A stretch of 41,556 nucleotides of DNA from Pseudomonadota bacterium. GTDB lineage: Bacteria > Pseudomonadota > Gammaproteobacteria > Burkholderiales > Gallionellaceae. The DNA is taken from positions 1 to 41,556 of the forward strand of contig JAJYLY010000018.1 in assembly GCA_021787435.1 (NCBI GenBank), in the 5' to 3' direction. Position numbers and translations under genes: made by a program. Shown piece by piece: positions 15,471 to 23,785 of the stretch. The notes under the pieces are model-generated. The model made no database searches, was not told the origin of the DNA, and worked only from the letters and a program-made list of their open reading frames with translations. Position 1 is the first letter of the stretch, and each line of letters opens with the position of its first letter.

Positions 15471-16013
15471 TCAATTGTGATACAAAGATACCCTGGCGAT
15501 GCAAACATCAGCCTGCATGATTCTGCCGATGGCAACCACGCCAAGCCGGCGCAACTTGGACTTGTCAAACGTCGTATCAATACGGTATTTCTGAAAACTT
15601 TCGAAAGATATCCTGATTGTCTGCCAGGCAGGTTTGGCATGGAAACATGCCCGATAGGATTGCCAAACGATACGTGTATCATCGGTGCGCAAATGCAGAT
15701 TATACATTTCGCCGTTACCAAATATATCGATTTCGATTCCGCTATATGCGCCGGCATCAAGCAACCCGGACTCGCAAAAATCCAGACTGGCCTGCACAAA
15801 GCCGCCGTTATTTGCCAGACTCACTGCACCTCCCAGCCGCAGGCAGTGCCGTCCTCCAACAACTGCCGGCACCAGACTGGCTAAAGACTCGCCGCCCATT
15901 ACGGTATCTGTGACGACCCTCCAGTATGCACCATTGACAGCATCAAGGCTTCCGCTGGTCCGGTCGTCAATCACCAATGGCGATGAAATGAAATCTGTCA
16001 AGGTGCGTTCCAT
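15471..16013 (-). CDS. CIA30-family protein
   Basis: This 180-residue protein has the CIA30 (complex I intermediate-associated protein 30) domain, a carbohydrate-binding-module-like beta sandwich. The diagnostic segment WRVVTDTVMGGES is at about residues 31-43, followed by LANNGGFVQASLDF, GIEIDIFGNGEMYNLHLRT and W-x-T-IRISFESFQKYR. In mitochondria CIA30 assists complex I assembly; the bacterial role is unknown. No signal peptide is seen. It lies between the TspO and TIGR01777 genes, probably in one operon with TspO (52-base gap) and perhaps with TIGR01777. Confidence 0.82.
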   Translation of the reverse strand: MERTLTDFISSPLVIDDRTSGSLDAVNGAYWRVVTDTVMGGESLASLVPAVVGGRHCLRLGGAVSLANNGGFVQASLDFCESGLLDAGAYSGIEIDIFGNGEMYNLHLRTDDTRIVWQSYRACFHAKPAWQTIRISFESFQKYRIDTTFDKSKLRRLGVVAIGRIMQADVCIARVSLYHN

Positions 16014-16065
16014 TTTAAGACAAATCGGCTATCGCCGTTATTCCAGTTTCAAAACGCAGAATGGT

Positions 16066-16545
16066 TCATGCCGGATTTAAAAAATAAATGGCAACATTCA
16101 GCGCCGAAGCATAACCAATCCAGAACAGGTAAGGGGTCATAAGCCAGGCTACAGCTCTTGAAGATTTGCAGGCCAACGCAAACAGCGCAAATGTACATAC
16201 AAAAATCGCCAGGATATCGATCATCCCGAGTCCGATCAAATGCATGCCAAAAAAGATCCATGACCAGAACCCGTTCAGGGCAAGCTGAATTACCCATAAT
16301 GTTTTGAGGGTACGGCTGGAAGCAGCAAAAATAAGCCACCCGGCAACTGCAATCATCAGATACAGAACACTCCATACAACTGGAAAAATCCAGTTCGGTG
16401 GCGTCCAGCCGGGCTTAATCAGGCCTGCATACCAACCCCCAGGCCGAAACTGCGCGCCTGAAAAGGACACACCGGCTACGATCAATAGGAAAAGCAACAG
16501 CGTAAAATAGGGGCGAAGTTTATGCATATCGGTAAATATGTTGGG
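16066..16545 (-). CDS. tspO: TspO/MBR family protein
   Basis: This integral membrane protein of about 159 residues has five helices. It contains the typical FRPGGWYAGLIKPGWTPPNW and FPVVWSVLYLMIAVAGWLIF segments, then WIQLALN-like and NGFWSWIFFG motifs with many tryptophans. TspO binds porphyrins and tetrapyrroles and acts in stress and photosynthesis-related regulation. The start is uncertain: 16545 (MPNIF) and 16527 (MHKLRP) are both plausible and neither has a strong ribosome site. It is the first gene of the TspO-CIA30-TIGR01777 trio. Six bases beyond the possible longer start lies IS630 debris. Confidence 0.85.
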   Translation of the reverse strand, partial: PNIFTDMHKLRPYFTLLLFLLIVAGVSFSGAQFRPGGWYAGLIKPGWTPPNWIFPVVWSVLYLMIAVAGWLIFAASSRTLKTLWVIQLALNGFWSWIFFGMHLIGLGMIDILAIFVCTFALFALACKSSRAVAWLMTPYLFWIGYASALNVAIYFLNPA

Positions 16546-16580
16546 CATGCGGCGAGTGACCTGAAGTTCTGGCAAATTGT

Positions 16581-17243
16581 TTATCGACCCGTATTATTAC
16601 ACGGCAAATCCACCCATTTCTTGACTGGCTTGCTATGATGCACGCGCAAGTTATCGAGAATCAGAAACACTTTCTTCACTGCGTCTTTGGTCAGCGCTTC
16701 CAGGAACTCGATCAACTTGTCCGAGTTGAACGCCTCATCAATAATCATCCAGCGTGTCTTGCCCTGATTGGTGACGGTGGCGATCCTCGACAGTTTCTGG
16801 CGTGTGCCACCCACCGCAAAAGTCACCGGTGTTTTGCCAGCCGGTGCGTAACTGCGACCACGCATATCGGTGTTCACCACCGCCGTCTCGTCGCCCCAGT
16901 GAATCTCGGCACCCTCGGCCTTGGCACGTTGCTCGATTGCCGGATATTCGCTATCCAACCAGTTCTTCACTGCTTCCGGGCGTTGCTCATAAGCCTTCTT
17001 GATCGGCTCTTGCGGAGTGAATCCCCAGCGTTTGAGGTAGTTGCCAACTCCCCGAACCGATAGCTTGATTCCGCATTCGCGCTCAATCAACTGCATGACG
17101 GCGGCTCGGCTCCACAGCGCAAATTCCATCTTTAGTTGTTCCGGCCTCTTGTCGCAGATGATTTGCCGAACCAATCTCTCTTGCTTGTCAGTCAGGTGAC
17201 GGCCTTCGCCAACTGGCCTGCCGCGTGGCGTGGGCTTAATCGT
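16581..17243 (-). pseudogene. IS630-family transposase, truncated at both ends
   Basis: The frame holds the middle of an IS630 (Tc1/mariner-like) transposase. A linker TPRGRPVGEGRHLTDKQERL is followed by the winged region and the DDE domain, with the first Asp in IHWGDETAV and the second in VFLILDNLRVHHS. The frame then leaves the homology after KPVKKWV. The last catalytic Glu region (LPxYSPxLNPxE) is missing and so is the N-terminal helix-turn-helix. It cannot be active. I found no inverted ends. Its insertion may have cut the promoter side of the tspO cluster, since genes normally upstream of tspO are absent. Confidence 0.85.
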
Positions 17244-17357
17244 TTACGCTTAGGGTAGTACCCATGTCGAAGTCATCTGGCTCAATGATGGGGCGGTAGA
17301 TTTGAGGGGCAGCTCTAATGACAGTTCAGGATTCGAACTCACGACATGAGTCTGATT

Positions 17358-18583
17358 TCAGGGAGCTACAGCAACATCATTACCAAGCAATTCGCCTGCC
17401 ACAAAATCAGACCAGACTGACATCATCTGGCGTCGCTGCTCCAGTAAATCAGTTCTGTGGTAGGCTGCTTCCACTTTATTCTGTACTGTATGCGCCAGCG
17501 CCCTCTCAGCCAAATCACGGGAATATCCTCTCTCGCTGCACCAATCGCGGAAGCTTGAACGAAATCCGTGCGCTGTTGCAATACGTCCAGGTGTATCGCT
17601 TGGCGCATTCACGCGGCGGAGAAATGCCGTCAACACCATATCAGAGAGTGCCACGCGATCACGTGAAGAAGGGAAAACCAAGTCTTCGTGCTTATCTTCC
17701 TGCGCCTTCAGTATTTCTATGGCGCAACCAGACAGCGGAACTCGATGTGCAATTTTGGCCTTCATGCGTTCCGCAGGAATTGTCCAAATGGCCGCGTCCA
17801 TATCAATTTCCGACCAGCGTGCTCCCCTAACCTCTCCAGACCGGCAGGCCGTCAAAATAAGAAATTCCATCATCGGGCGCGTCACCTCATTACGTGTTGT
17901 AGTTCGTAGATGCTCAGCTACAAATGCGGGGATTTCGCGCCACGGCATCGCCGGCTGGTGTTCAGTGCGAGATGCCTTGCCAGATTGCTGAGCCAATAGG
18001 TGATGCACCACATCGACCGGATTGGATAAACAGTGTCCATGCGCCCACCCCATGAAAAAATAGCATGCAAACGTTGTTTGACGCGACTTGCCGTTTCCGG
18101 TTTGGAAAGCCAAATCGCTCGAAGAGAATCGGCGACGTGTGCGGGGGTTAGCTCATCTAATTTTTTTGCGCCTATCTTGGGAAAGGCATATTGCTCCAAT
18201 GTTGTAATCCACTGCTTCCCGTGCTTTAGGTTTTTCCAGCCGGGAGATAATTCCTCGTGTAGCTTGCGGGCAGCTTCCTCCAGAGTGGGAATGCTAGGTT
18301 TGGCAATCTCGGCTTTCTTGGCATTCAATGGATCGATTCCAGCAGTGAGCTGTTCACGCATAACCTGCGCCAGCTTGCCAACTTCAGCAATACTAACTTC
18401 AGGGTAGCTGCCCAAGCCTGCATTTCGACGTTTTCCCGATATTGGACTGACGTATCGCAGTACCCATTTGCCTCGCCCCTTGGTGGTAGAAGGATGCAAA
18501 CTCAAACCTGCAATACCGCCATGAGGCAAAGGTTTATCGCCGGTCTTCTTGTTGCGTGCTTTGGTGTCGGTGAGAAGAGCCAT
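17358..18583 (-). pseudogene. P4-type tyrosine integrase (DUF4102), frameshifted (element B)
   Basis: This is the integrase of element B. The first part (18583 to about 18050) has the DUF4102 N-terminal domain (MALLTDTKARNKKTGDKPLP, then GLSLHPSTTKGRGKWVLRY) and the core-binding domain to RVKQRLHAIFSWG. A frameshift in the four-base run at 18048-18051 fits one lost base. The other frame continues WAHGHCLSNPVDVV through the catalytic domain, with Arg in ACRSGEVRG, HGFRSSF, the ALAH motif and Tyr in AAYHRTD. Start 18583 has GGAG ten bases upstream. Joined, it is about 408 residues, normal for the family. It is inactive unless the shift is a sequence error. Confidence 0.85.
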
Positions 18584-18742
18584 CGGCCATCTCCATTTGG
18601 AATCAGTATGCCATAATTCTTTGGCTTCGTTAGAACACATTGGCACGCGATAGCACGAAAACCAAATAGAGATGATTGTATATATTGGTATTATTTATAA
18701 ACTTAAGATTAGGTAGGATGTCATTGGACGATGATAAGGCGG

Positions 18743-18760
18743 CCCCCTTCTCCGCCAAAT
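18743..18760 (+). other. attachment site of element B (tRNA-Ser 3' end, 18 bases)
   Basis: CCCCCTTCTCCGCCAAAT is identical to 11288-11305 at the end of the tRNA-Ser fragment. The two copies flank element B in direct orientation. A terminator follows 12 bases later, consistent with the original tail of the tRNA gene. The rest of 18647-18742 has no gene I can see. Confidence 0.8.
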
Positions 18761-18772
18761 AGTAAAAAATCA

Positions 18773-18796
18773 AGCCGCCTTACAAGCGGCTTTTTT
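18773..18796 (+). terminator. rho-independent terminator, probably of the original tRNA-Ser gene
   Basis: Stem AGCCGC (18773-18778) pairs with GCGGCT (18786-18791) across a seven-base loop, followed by a T-run. It directly follows the att copy of the tRNA 3' end, so it likely ended the tRNA-Ser transcript before islands were inserted. Confidence 0.7.
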
Positions 18797-18878
18797 ATTG
18801 GGTTTTTCTGATATATTCACTATGCAATCCTTGTATTAATTAGGTTTATTGTCATTCTGCATTAGCCTTTTCAGGAAT

Positions 18879-19247
18879 TTATTGTGCAAAGTACAGGTAG
18901 ATAACCAGAGCGACGCCGAGCAATGCGACGATGAGATTGGTGACCACGCCAGCGTTGACGTTGTAGCCGTCAGGAATCTCAACAGGCTTCAGGGTTTTGA
19001 GCACCCTGCGATATTGCTTCGTTGCCGAGGCCGCACAATAGGCGCCCAGCACAACAAAAGCGATGCCGACCCAGAATGAAACGCCTTTTCCAGCAGCGCC
19101 CAGCTGTTTAGGCAACAGGAGATGCATGAAAAGCCCGAACCTTTCTATCACGAAGCCGAAAGCCATCAGGGTCAGGCTCGTTCTGTTCCACGCCAGCAGG
19201 GTTCGTTCTGCAGCAAAGAACACCCTTGGATCATTGAGGTCGGACAT
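18879..19247 (-). CDS. DUF202 (YidH-family) membrane protein
   Basis: This 122-residue protein begins with the family signature RVFFAAERTLLAWNRTSLTL (residues 8-27), followed by LMAFGFVIERFG. It has three membrane segments: roughly 25-45, 60-80 (FWVGIAFVVLGAYCA), and 98-119 (NLIVALLGVALVIYLYFA). The function of the family is unknown. It is the first gene on the core side of the islands and appears monocistronic. Confidence 0.85.
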   Translation of the reverse strand: MSDLNDPRVFFAAERTLLAWNRTSLTLMAFGFVIERFGLFMHLLLPKQLGAAGKGVSFWVGIAFVVLGAYCAASATKQYRRVLKTLKPVEIPDGYNVNAGVVTNLIVALLGVALVIYLYFAQ

Positions 19248-19502
19248 GCATTTTTCTTTCGGATAAAAACCAATGGAAGCATATCATCTTGCGACATCTC
19301 AAAACAGCCGTAAAGTCGGTGCGCAGCCTGAACTCATGCCTTGTGCCGCACGTCATGAAAAGTTTAAGTCAACCTTCTTTGCAAGTTCATGCAAAGCTTG
19401 CGATATCTCGACGCTGTATGCATAAGTTTCATGCAGTTGGTGCAAGGGTTCCGGCAGCCTTCCAAGATTCGCTGCCGTGTGGCTGCGGATGTCTGCAAGC
19501 TG

Positions 19503-19760
19503 TCACAAGACAATTTCTGCCACGCAGTGCGGCGGCAAGTGACCGCCCTAAGCACCGAAAGAACAATGCTGCACGGGATACCAGTTACGCGTGATAAATA
19601 TCGGCAACACTGAAAAGGTATTCAGATAAAGGTTGAACACCGGCACGATTTCGTCGCTCATCGGCACCGCCAGACTGGCTCCGGGCTGAACGTCGTTCTG
19701 CACATCGGCGATCAGCAGCGCGCTGCCATGTTGCAGGTGCAAGTTATTCCGGTTTTTCAT
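19503..19760 (-). pseudogene. nicotinamidase (isochorismatase family), decayed
   Basis: The frame begins like a bacterial PncA-type nicotinamidase: GSALLIADVQNDVQPGASLA with the catalytic Asp, then IFITRNWYPVQHCSF. It then meets TAG at 19548-19550 where Gln is expected (GAQGG). The same frame continues GGHLPPHCVAEIV, the next conserved block, before a second stop at 19503-19505. The active Cys region and the rest are not recognisable in 19248-19502. Nicotinamidase deamidates nicotinamide in NAD salvage. The gene follows rtcB by ten bases and was probably part of that operon. Confidence 0.75.
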
Positions 19761-19770
19761 CTTCAGCGCC

Positions 19771-21201
19771 TTATCCCTTGATGCAGATGAGCGGCACTAC
19801 CCGCGCCACCTTGCGCGCCAGACCTGCACCATCAGCCGCATCCACCACCGCACTAACATCCTTGTAAGCGCCAGGAGCCTCTTCAGCGACACCGCGCATC
19901 GACGGGCTGCGTATCAAAATACCATGATCTTCAAGATTGTCGACCACCTGCCTGCCATTCCAGTTCTGCAGCGCCTGATGGCGGCTCATCGCGCGTCCTG
20001 CACCGTGGCATGCCGAGCCGCAGGCAAGCTGCATGCCCTGCTCTGTTCCTGCCAGGATGTAGGAGGCGGTCCCCATGCTGCCACCGATCAGCACCGGCTG
20101 ACCGACATCCCTTAATTTCTTTGGCAGATCGGGATGCCCCGGCCCGAAAGCGCGCGTAGCGCCCTTGCGATGCACGTAGAGTTTTTTCATCCGCCCGTCG
20201 ACTTGATGCTCCTCGATTTTGCAGGTGTTGTGCGATACGTCATACAGCAGCGAAAGCCTGGCCTCTGGCAGCAATTGTGAGAATACCTGCCGCGTCAGGT
20301 GGGTGAGTATCTGGCGATTGGCCAGCGCGCAATTGACCGCTGCGCGCATCGCGCCGAGATACTCTTTTCCGAGTGAAGATTCAATAGGCGCGCAGGCAAG
20401 CTCCCGGTCCGGAAGCGCTATGCCATAGCCGGGGGCTGCGATCACCATGCGCTTCAAAAATTCTGTACCGATCTGGTGGCCCAGGCCGCGTGAACCGCAA
20501 TGGATGCTGACGAGCACATCGCCTGGATTTACGTCGAATGCAACAGCGGTCCCGGGTGCATATACATCGGTCACCATTTGGATTTCAAGATAATGGTTGC
20601 CAGAACCGAGTGTGCCCATCTCGTCCTTCTGGCGTTTCTTGGCCTGCATGGAGACCTGCGAGGAATCGGCGCCGCGCATGCAGCCAGCCTCTTCGATGCG
20701 CTCAAGGTCAGCCGAGGTGCCGAAGCCGCGTTCCACCGCCCAGCGCGCGCCACCTTCAAGCATCGCATCCATCGCTGCCGCATTCAGCCTAATCGCGCCG
20801 GTGCTGCCCATGCCTGCAGGTATCGCGCGATACAGGGCATCCGCAAGCTTGGATTTCACCGCACCGATGTCTTCGACATGCAGGCCGGTGTGCAGTATGC
20901 GCACGCCGCAGGAAATGTCGAAGCCCACGCCGCCCGCCGACACGACGCCGCCAGCGTCAGCATCGAACGCTGCCACTCCGCCTATGGGAAAACCGTAGCC
21001 CCAGTGTGCATCTGGCATCGCCCAGGATGCCTTGACGATGCCGGGGAGCATCGCGACGTTAGTGACTTGTTCATAGACCTTGGCATCCATCTCGCGCAGC
21101 AGGCTTTCGCTTGCGAAGATAACGCCCGGCACATGCATTTTCCCAAACGGCTTGATGTGCCATTCGTATCCGGATTTGCGTTCGAACAGTGCGATATCCA
21201 T
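19771..21201 (-). CDS. rtcB: RNA-splicing ligase RtcB
   Basis: This 476-residue GTP- and Mn-dependent RNA ligase joins 2',3'-cyclic phosphate (or 3'-phosphate) ends to 5'-OH ends in RNA repair. Metal ligands D95 and C98 are in GVGFDISCGVR. Further motifs are GSGNHYLEIQ, SIHCGSRGLGHQIG, DVSHNTCKIEEH and GSMGTASYILAG. The guanylylated-His region ACHGAGRAMSRHQA is also present. It follows the archease gene by 15 bases on the same strand; archease promotes RtcB turnover. It is intact. No RtcR regulator is in the window. Confidence 0.95.
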   Translation of the reverse strand: MDIALFERKSGYEWHIKPFGKMHVPGVIFASESLLREMDAKVYEQVTNVAMLPGIVKASWAMPDAHWGYGFPIGGVAAFDADAGGVVSAGGVGFDISCGVRILHTGLHVEDIGAVKSKLADALYRAIPAGMGSTGAIRLNAAAMDAMLEGGARWAVERGFGTSADLERIEEAGCMRGADSSQVSMQAKKRQKDEMGTLGSGNHYLEIQMVTDVYAPGTAVAFDVNPGDVLVSIHCGSRGLGHQIGTEFLKRMVIAAPGYGIALPDRELACAPIESSLGKEYLGAMRAAVNCALANRQILTHLTRQVFSQLLPEARLSLLYDVSHNTCKIEEHQVDGRMKKLYVHRKGATRAFGPGHPDLPKKLRDVGQPVLIGGSMGTASYILAGTEQGMQLACGSACHGAGRAMSRHQALQNWNGRQVVDNLEDHGILIRSPSMRGVAEEAPGAYKDVSAVVDAADGAGLARKVARVVPLICIKG

Positions 21202-21216
21202 GGCCCGCTCCTTCTG

Positions 21217-21642
21217 CTAAACGTCCACTACGCATTGTGCAAGCCATCTGCCGTCCGCCTGTTGAGCAACCTTCAGCGCGGTATAGGTGGCGCCCTTTAT
21301 TTCGACAGCAGGATGGTGGTATGCCACCTTCAGCGCTTCCCCCCAAGCTTTCGCGGTAAGGTGGCTAACTTTTAGATGCACTTCAAATCGACTGAACAGC
21401 ATGTTGCGCGTGACCATCTCGAAGATCAGGCTGTTGAGCCAGTCAGCCAGCAGCAATTCGACATTGGGCGCCATGCAGGAAAGCCGCACCATTTTTCTGG
21501 GCGCCACCAGCGCAGGGTCAGTGATCACCGCGGTGAGCGCAAGTGCTGCCTGTTCAAAAGCCTGCTCCGGCGTCGCACCCATACCGCGCACACCGACATC
21601 AGCTTGATGGGAAAAGTGCTCCCAATGAGCGGCAACAGTCAT
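21217..21642 (-). CDS. archease
   Basis: This 141-residue archease is a small metal-binding cofactor that speeds guanylylation and multiple turnover of RtcB. It shows [14 protein letters not shown] at residues 8-21, the acidic [14 protein letters not shown] segment, and [11 protein letters not shown] near the end. The C-terminal Val-Asp-Val ending is typical of the family and supplies a metal ligand. The start at 21642 has GGAAG seven bases upstream. It is the first gene of an archease-rtcB operon, divergent from prfB. Confidence 0.92.
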   Translation of the reverse strand: MTVAAHWEHFSHQADVGVRGMGATPEQAFEQAALALTAVITDPALVAPRKMVRLSCMAPNVELLLADWLNSLIFEMVTRNMLFSRFEVHLKVSHLTAKAWGEALKVAYHHPAVEIKGATYTALKVAQQADGRWLAQCVVDV

Positions 21643-21771
21643 ACGCAAACTTCCTTTTTTGTGATAAGTCTGTTTGTTCGGTTTGCCGGGGGACTGGCAT
21701 CAGTATATACGTTTAAAAACGATGAATGCATAAGGTGAAGCCGACACAAGGCCAGTACTGCCCGATTGAGC

Positions 21772-21777
21772 TATAAT
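21772..21777 (+). promoter_or_regulatory. candidate -10 box upstream of prfB
   Basis: A perfect TATAAT lies 31 bases before the prfB start codon. No good -35 hexamer is seen at the expected distance. Confidence 0.35.
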
Positions 21778-21807
21778 CACAACTTTTGGAACGCACGAAA
21801 CAAGATC

Positions 21808-22912
21808 ATGGAAGCAGAAAAAATCAACGCCATCAACCATCAGCTGCAGGACCTGGGTTTGCGCAGCGCCGAATTACGGAGGTATCTTTGACTACGATAC
21901 CAAACAGGAACGGCTGACCGAAGTCTCCGAACTCTCCGAGGATCCCGCCATCTGGCAGGACGCCAAGCGCGCGCAAGAAATGGGTAGGGAACGTAAGATG
22001 CTCGAAGGCATCGTTCTGGGCCTGGGTAAAATCCAGCAGGACCTGTCCGATGCGGCCGAGTTGTTCGAGATGTCGCAGGCCGAGAATGACGAAGACTCAT
22101 TAAACAGTACAGCTGCGGACATCCAGGATATCGAACGCCGTGTCGCAGACATGGAATTCCGCCGCATGTTCAATCATCCGATGGATGCGAACAACTGCTT
22201 CATCGACATACAGGCGGGCTCAGGTGGCACCGAGGCGCAGGACTGGGCTGCGATGCTGATGCGAATGTACCTGCGCTACGCCGAACGCAAGGGATTCCAG
22301 GTGGAAATACTGGAACAGTCCGACGGTGAAGTGGCCGGCATCAAGGGCGCTTCGATCAAGGTGATCGGCGAATATGCGTTCGGCCACCTCCGCACCGAAA
22401 CCGGCGTGCACCGCCTAGTGCGCAAGTCACCGTTCGATTCAGGCAATCGCCGCCACACCTCGTTCTCCAGCGTTTTCGTCTATCCGGAGGTCGATGATTC
22501 GATCGAAGTCGAGATCAATCCGGCCGATCTGCGCGTGGACACCTATCGCGCATCGGGTGCGGGCGGACAGCACATCAACAAGACCGATTCGGCGGTGCGC
22601 ATCACCCATCTACCCACCAACATCGTGGTTCAGTGCCAGAGTGACCGCTCGCAGCACCGCAACCGCGCCGAGGCGATGGCAATGCTGAAGTCGCGCCTGT
22701 ATGAGGAGGAGTTGCGCAAGCGCAACGAGGAGAAGCAGGCGATGGAAGACGGCAAGACCGACATAGGCTGGGGACACCAGATCCGCTCCTATGTGCTGGA
22801 TCAGTCGCGCATCAAGGATCTGCGCACCAATTACGAGACCGGTAACACACAGGTGGTACTGGACGGGGATCTGGACGACTTCATTTCGGCCAGTTTGAAA
22901 CAAGGGGTTTAG
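21808..22912 (+). CDS. prfB: peptide chain release factor 2, with programmed +1 frameshift
   Basis: RF2 recognises UAA and UGA stop codons and releases the finished peptide. Translation starts at 21808 ([14 protein letters not shown]), reads 27 codons, meets an in-frame TGA at 21889-21891 and shifts +1 at CTT-TGA-C. It continues DYDTKQERL to the stop at 22912, about 367 residues in total, as expected. The codon-recognition motif SPF is in VRKSPFDSG and the catalytic GGQ is in [13 protein letters not shown]. The frameshift autoregulates RF2: low RF2 favours the shift. Confidence 0.95.
21878..21892 (+). promoter_or_regulatory. prfB autoregulatory frameshift site
   Basis: An internal Shine-Dalgarno GGAGG (21878-21882) sits three bases before CTTTGAC (21886-21892). 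CTT is the slippery codon and TGA the in-frame stop. This is the canonical RF2 recoding element. Confidence 0.92.
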
Positions 22913-22918
22913 GCTCAT

Positions 22919-22949
22919 GCCATTCCCTAACGGATTTGTCGGGAATGGC
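22919..22949. repeat. hairpin between prfB and map
   Basis: GCCATTCCC (22919-22927) and GGGAATGGC (22941-22949) form a perfect 9-base stem with a 13-base loop. No T-run follows, so it is at best a weak terminator or an mRNA-processing structure. Confidence 0.4.
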
Positions 22950-22965
22950 CGGATCATGCTATGCT
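22936..22965 (+). promoter_or_regulatory. candidate map promoter
   Basis: TTGTCG (22936-22941) and TATGCT (22960-22965) are spaced 18 bases and lie 28 bases before the map start. This is a reasonable sigma-70 match, overlapping the hairpin. Confidence 0.35.
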
Positions 22966-22992
22966 GAACCCTCATTAAAAGATTGAATCGAC

Positions 22993-23781
22993 ATGTCAGT
23001 TTCCATCAAGACCCCCCAGGAAATCGAGAAAATGCGCATTGCCGGGCGCCTGACCAGCGAAGTGCTCGATTACATTGGCCCTTTCGTCAAGGCAGGTGTT
23101 ACCACCAATGAACTGGACAGGCTGTGTCACGACCTCATCGTCAACGTGCAGCAGGCCATTCCTGCACCGCTCAACTATGCCCCTAACGGCCACACACCAT
23201 ATCCAAAATCCATCTGCACCTCGATCAATCACCAGATCTGCCACGGCGTACCGAGCGAAAAGGTGCTGAAGAACGGCGACATTGTCAATCTCGACATTAC
23301 AGTGATCAAGGATGGCTATCACGGCGACAGCAGCCGCATGTTCTATGTCGGCGAGCCTTCGATCCAGGCCAGACGCCTGTGCGAGACCACCTATAAGGCT
23401 ATGTGGCGCGGTATCAACCAGGTAAAACCAGGCGCATATCTTGGCGATATAGGCTATGCAATCCAGAGTTTTGTCGAACCCCTAGGCTACAGCGTGGTGC
23501 GCGAATTCTGCGGCCACGGCATCGGCGCGACGTTTCACGAAGAGCCGCAGGTGCTGCATTACGGCCGGCCCAAAACAGGCCTGAAGCTTGAAGCTGGCAT
23601 GGTTTTCACGATAGAGCCGATGATCAATGCCGGGAAAAAAGAAATCAAGCAGCTCAATGACGGCTGGACTGTCGTGACCCGCGATCACAGCCTTTCCGCT
23701 CAGTATGAACACACGATACTCGTCACCGATACGGGCTTTGAAGTGCTGACCGTCTCCGCCGGCACACCGCCCCCACCGTAG
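22993..23781 (+). CDS. map: methionine aminopeptidase, type I
   Basis: This 262-residue cytosolic metallopeptidase removes the N-terminal Met from nascent proteins. All five metal ligands are visible: D101 and D112 (NLDITVIKDGYHGD), H175 (CGHGIGATFHEE), E208 (FTIEPM) and E239 (AQYEHTIL). The substrate-side His84 is in HGVPSEK. The family length is normal. It is followed by glnD after four bases, an arrangement common in beta- and gammaproteobacteria. Confidence 0.96.
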   Translation: MSVSIKTPQEIEKMRIAGRLTSEVLDYIGPFVKAGVTTNELDRLCHDLIVNVQQAIPAPLNYAPNGHTPYPKSICTSINHQICHGVPSEKVLKNGDIVNLDITVIKDGYHGDSSRMFYVGEPSIQARRLCETTYKAMWRGINQVKPGAYLGDIGYAIQSFVEPLGYSVVREFCGHGIGATFHEEPQVLHYGRPKTGLKLEAGMVFTIEPMINAGKKEIKQLNDGWTVVTRDHSLSAQYEHTILVTDTGFEVLTVSAGTPPPP

Positions 23782-23785
23782 CGTC

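Noticed and set aside
17318..17345. tRNA-like word GGATTCGAACTC near the end of the broken integrase
   Set aside because: It resembles a reversed T-arm, but the flanks do not pair as a T-stem and no anticodon or acceptor stem is found.
20500..21375. Long plus-strand frame opposite rtcB and archease
   Set aside because: It is a shadow of two strongly conserved minus-strand genes, with no motif of its own.
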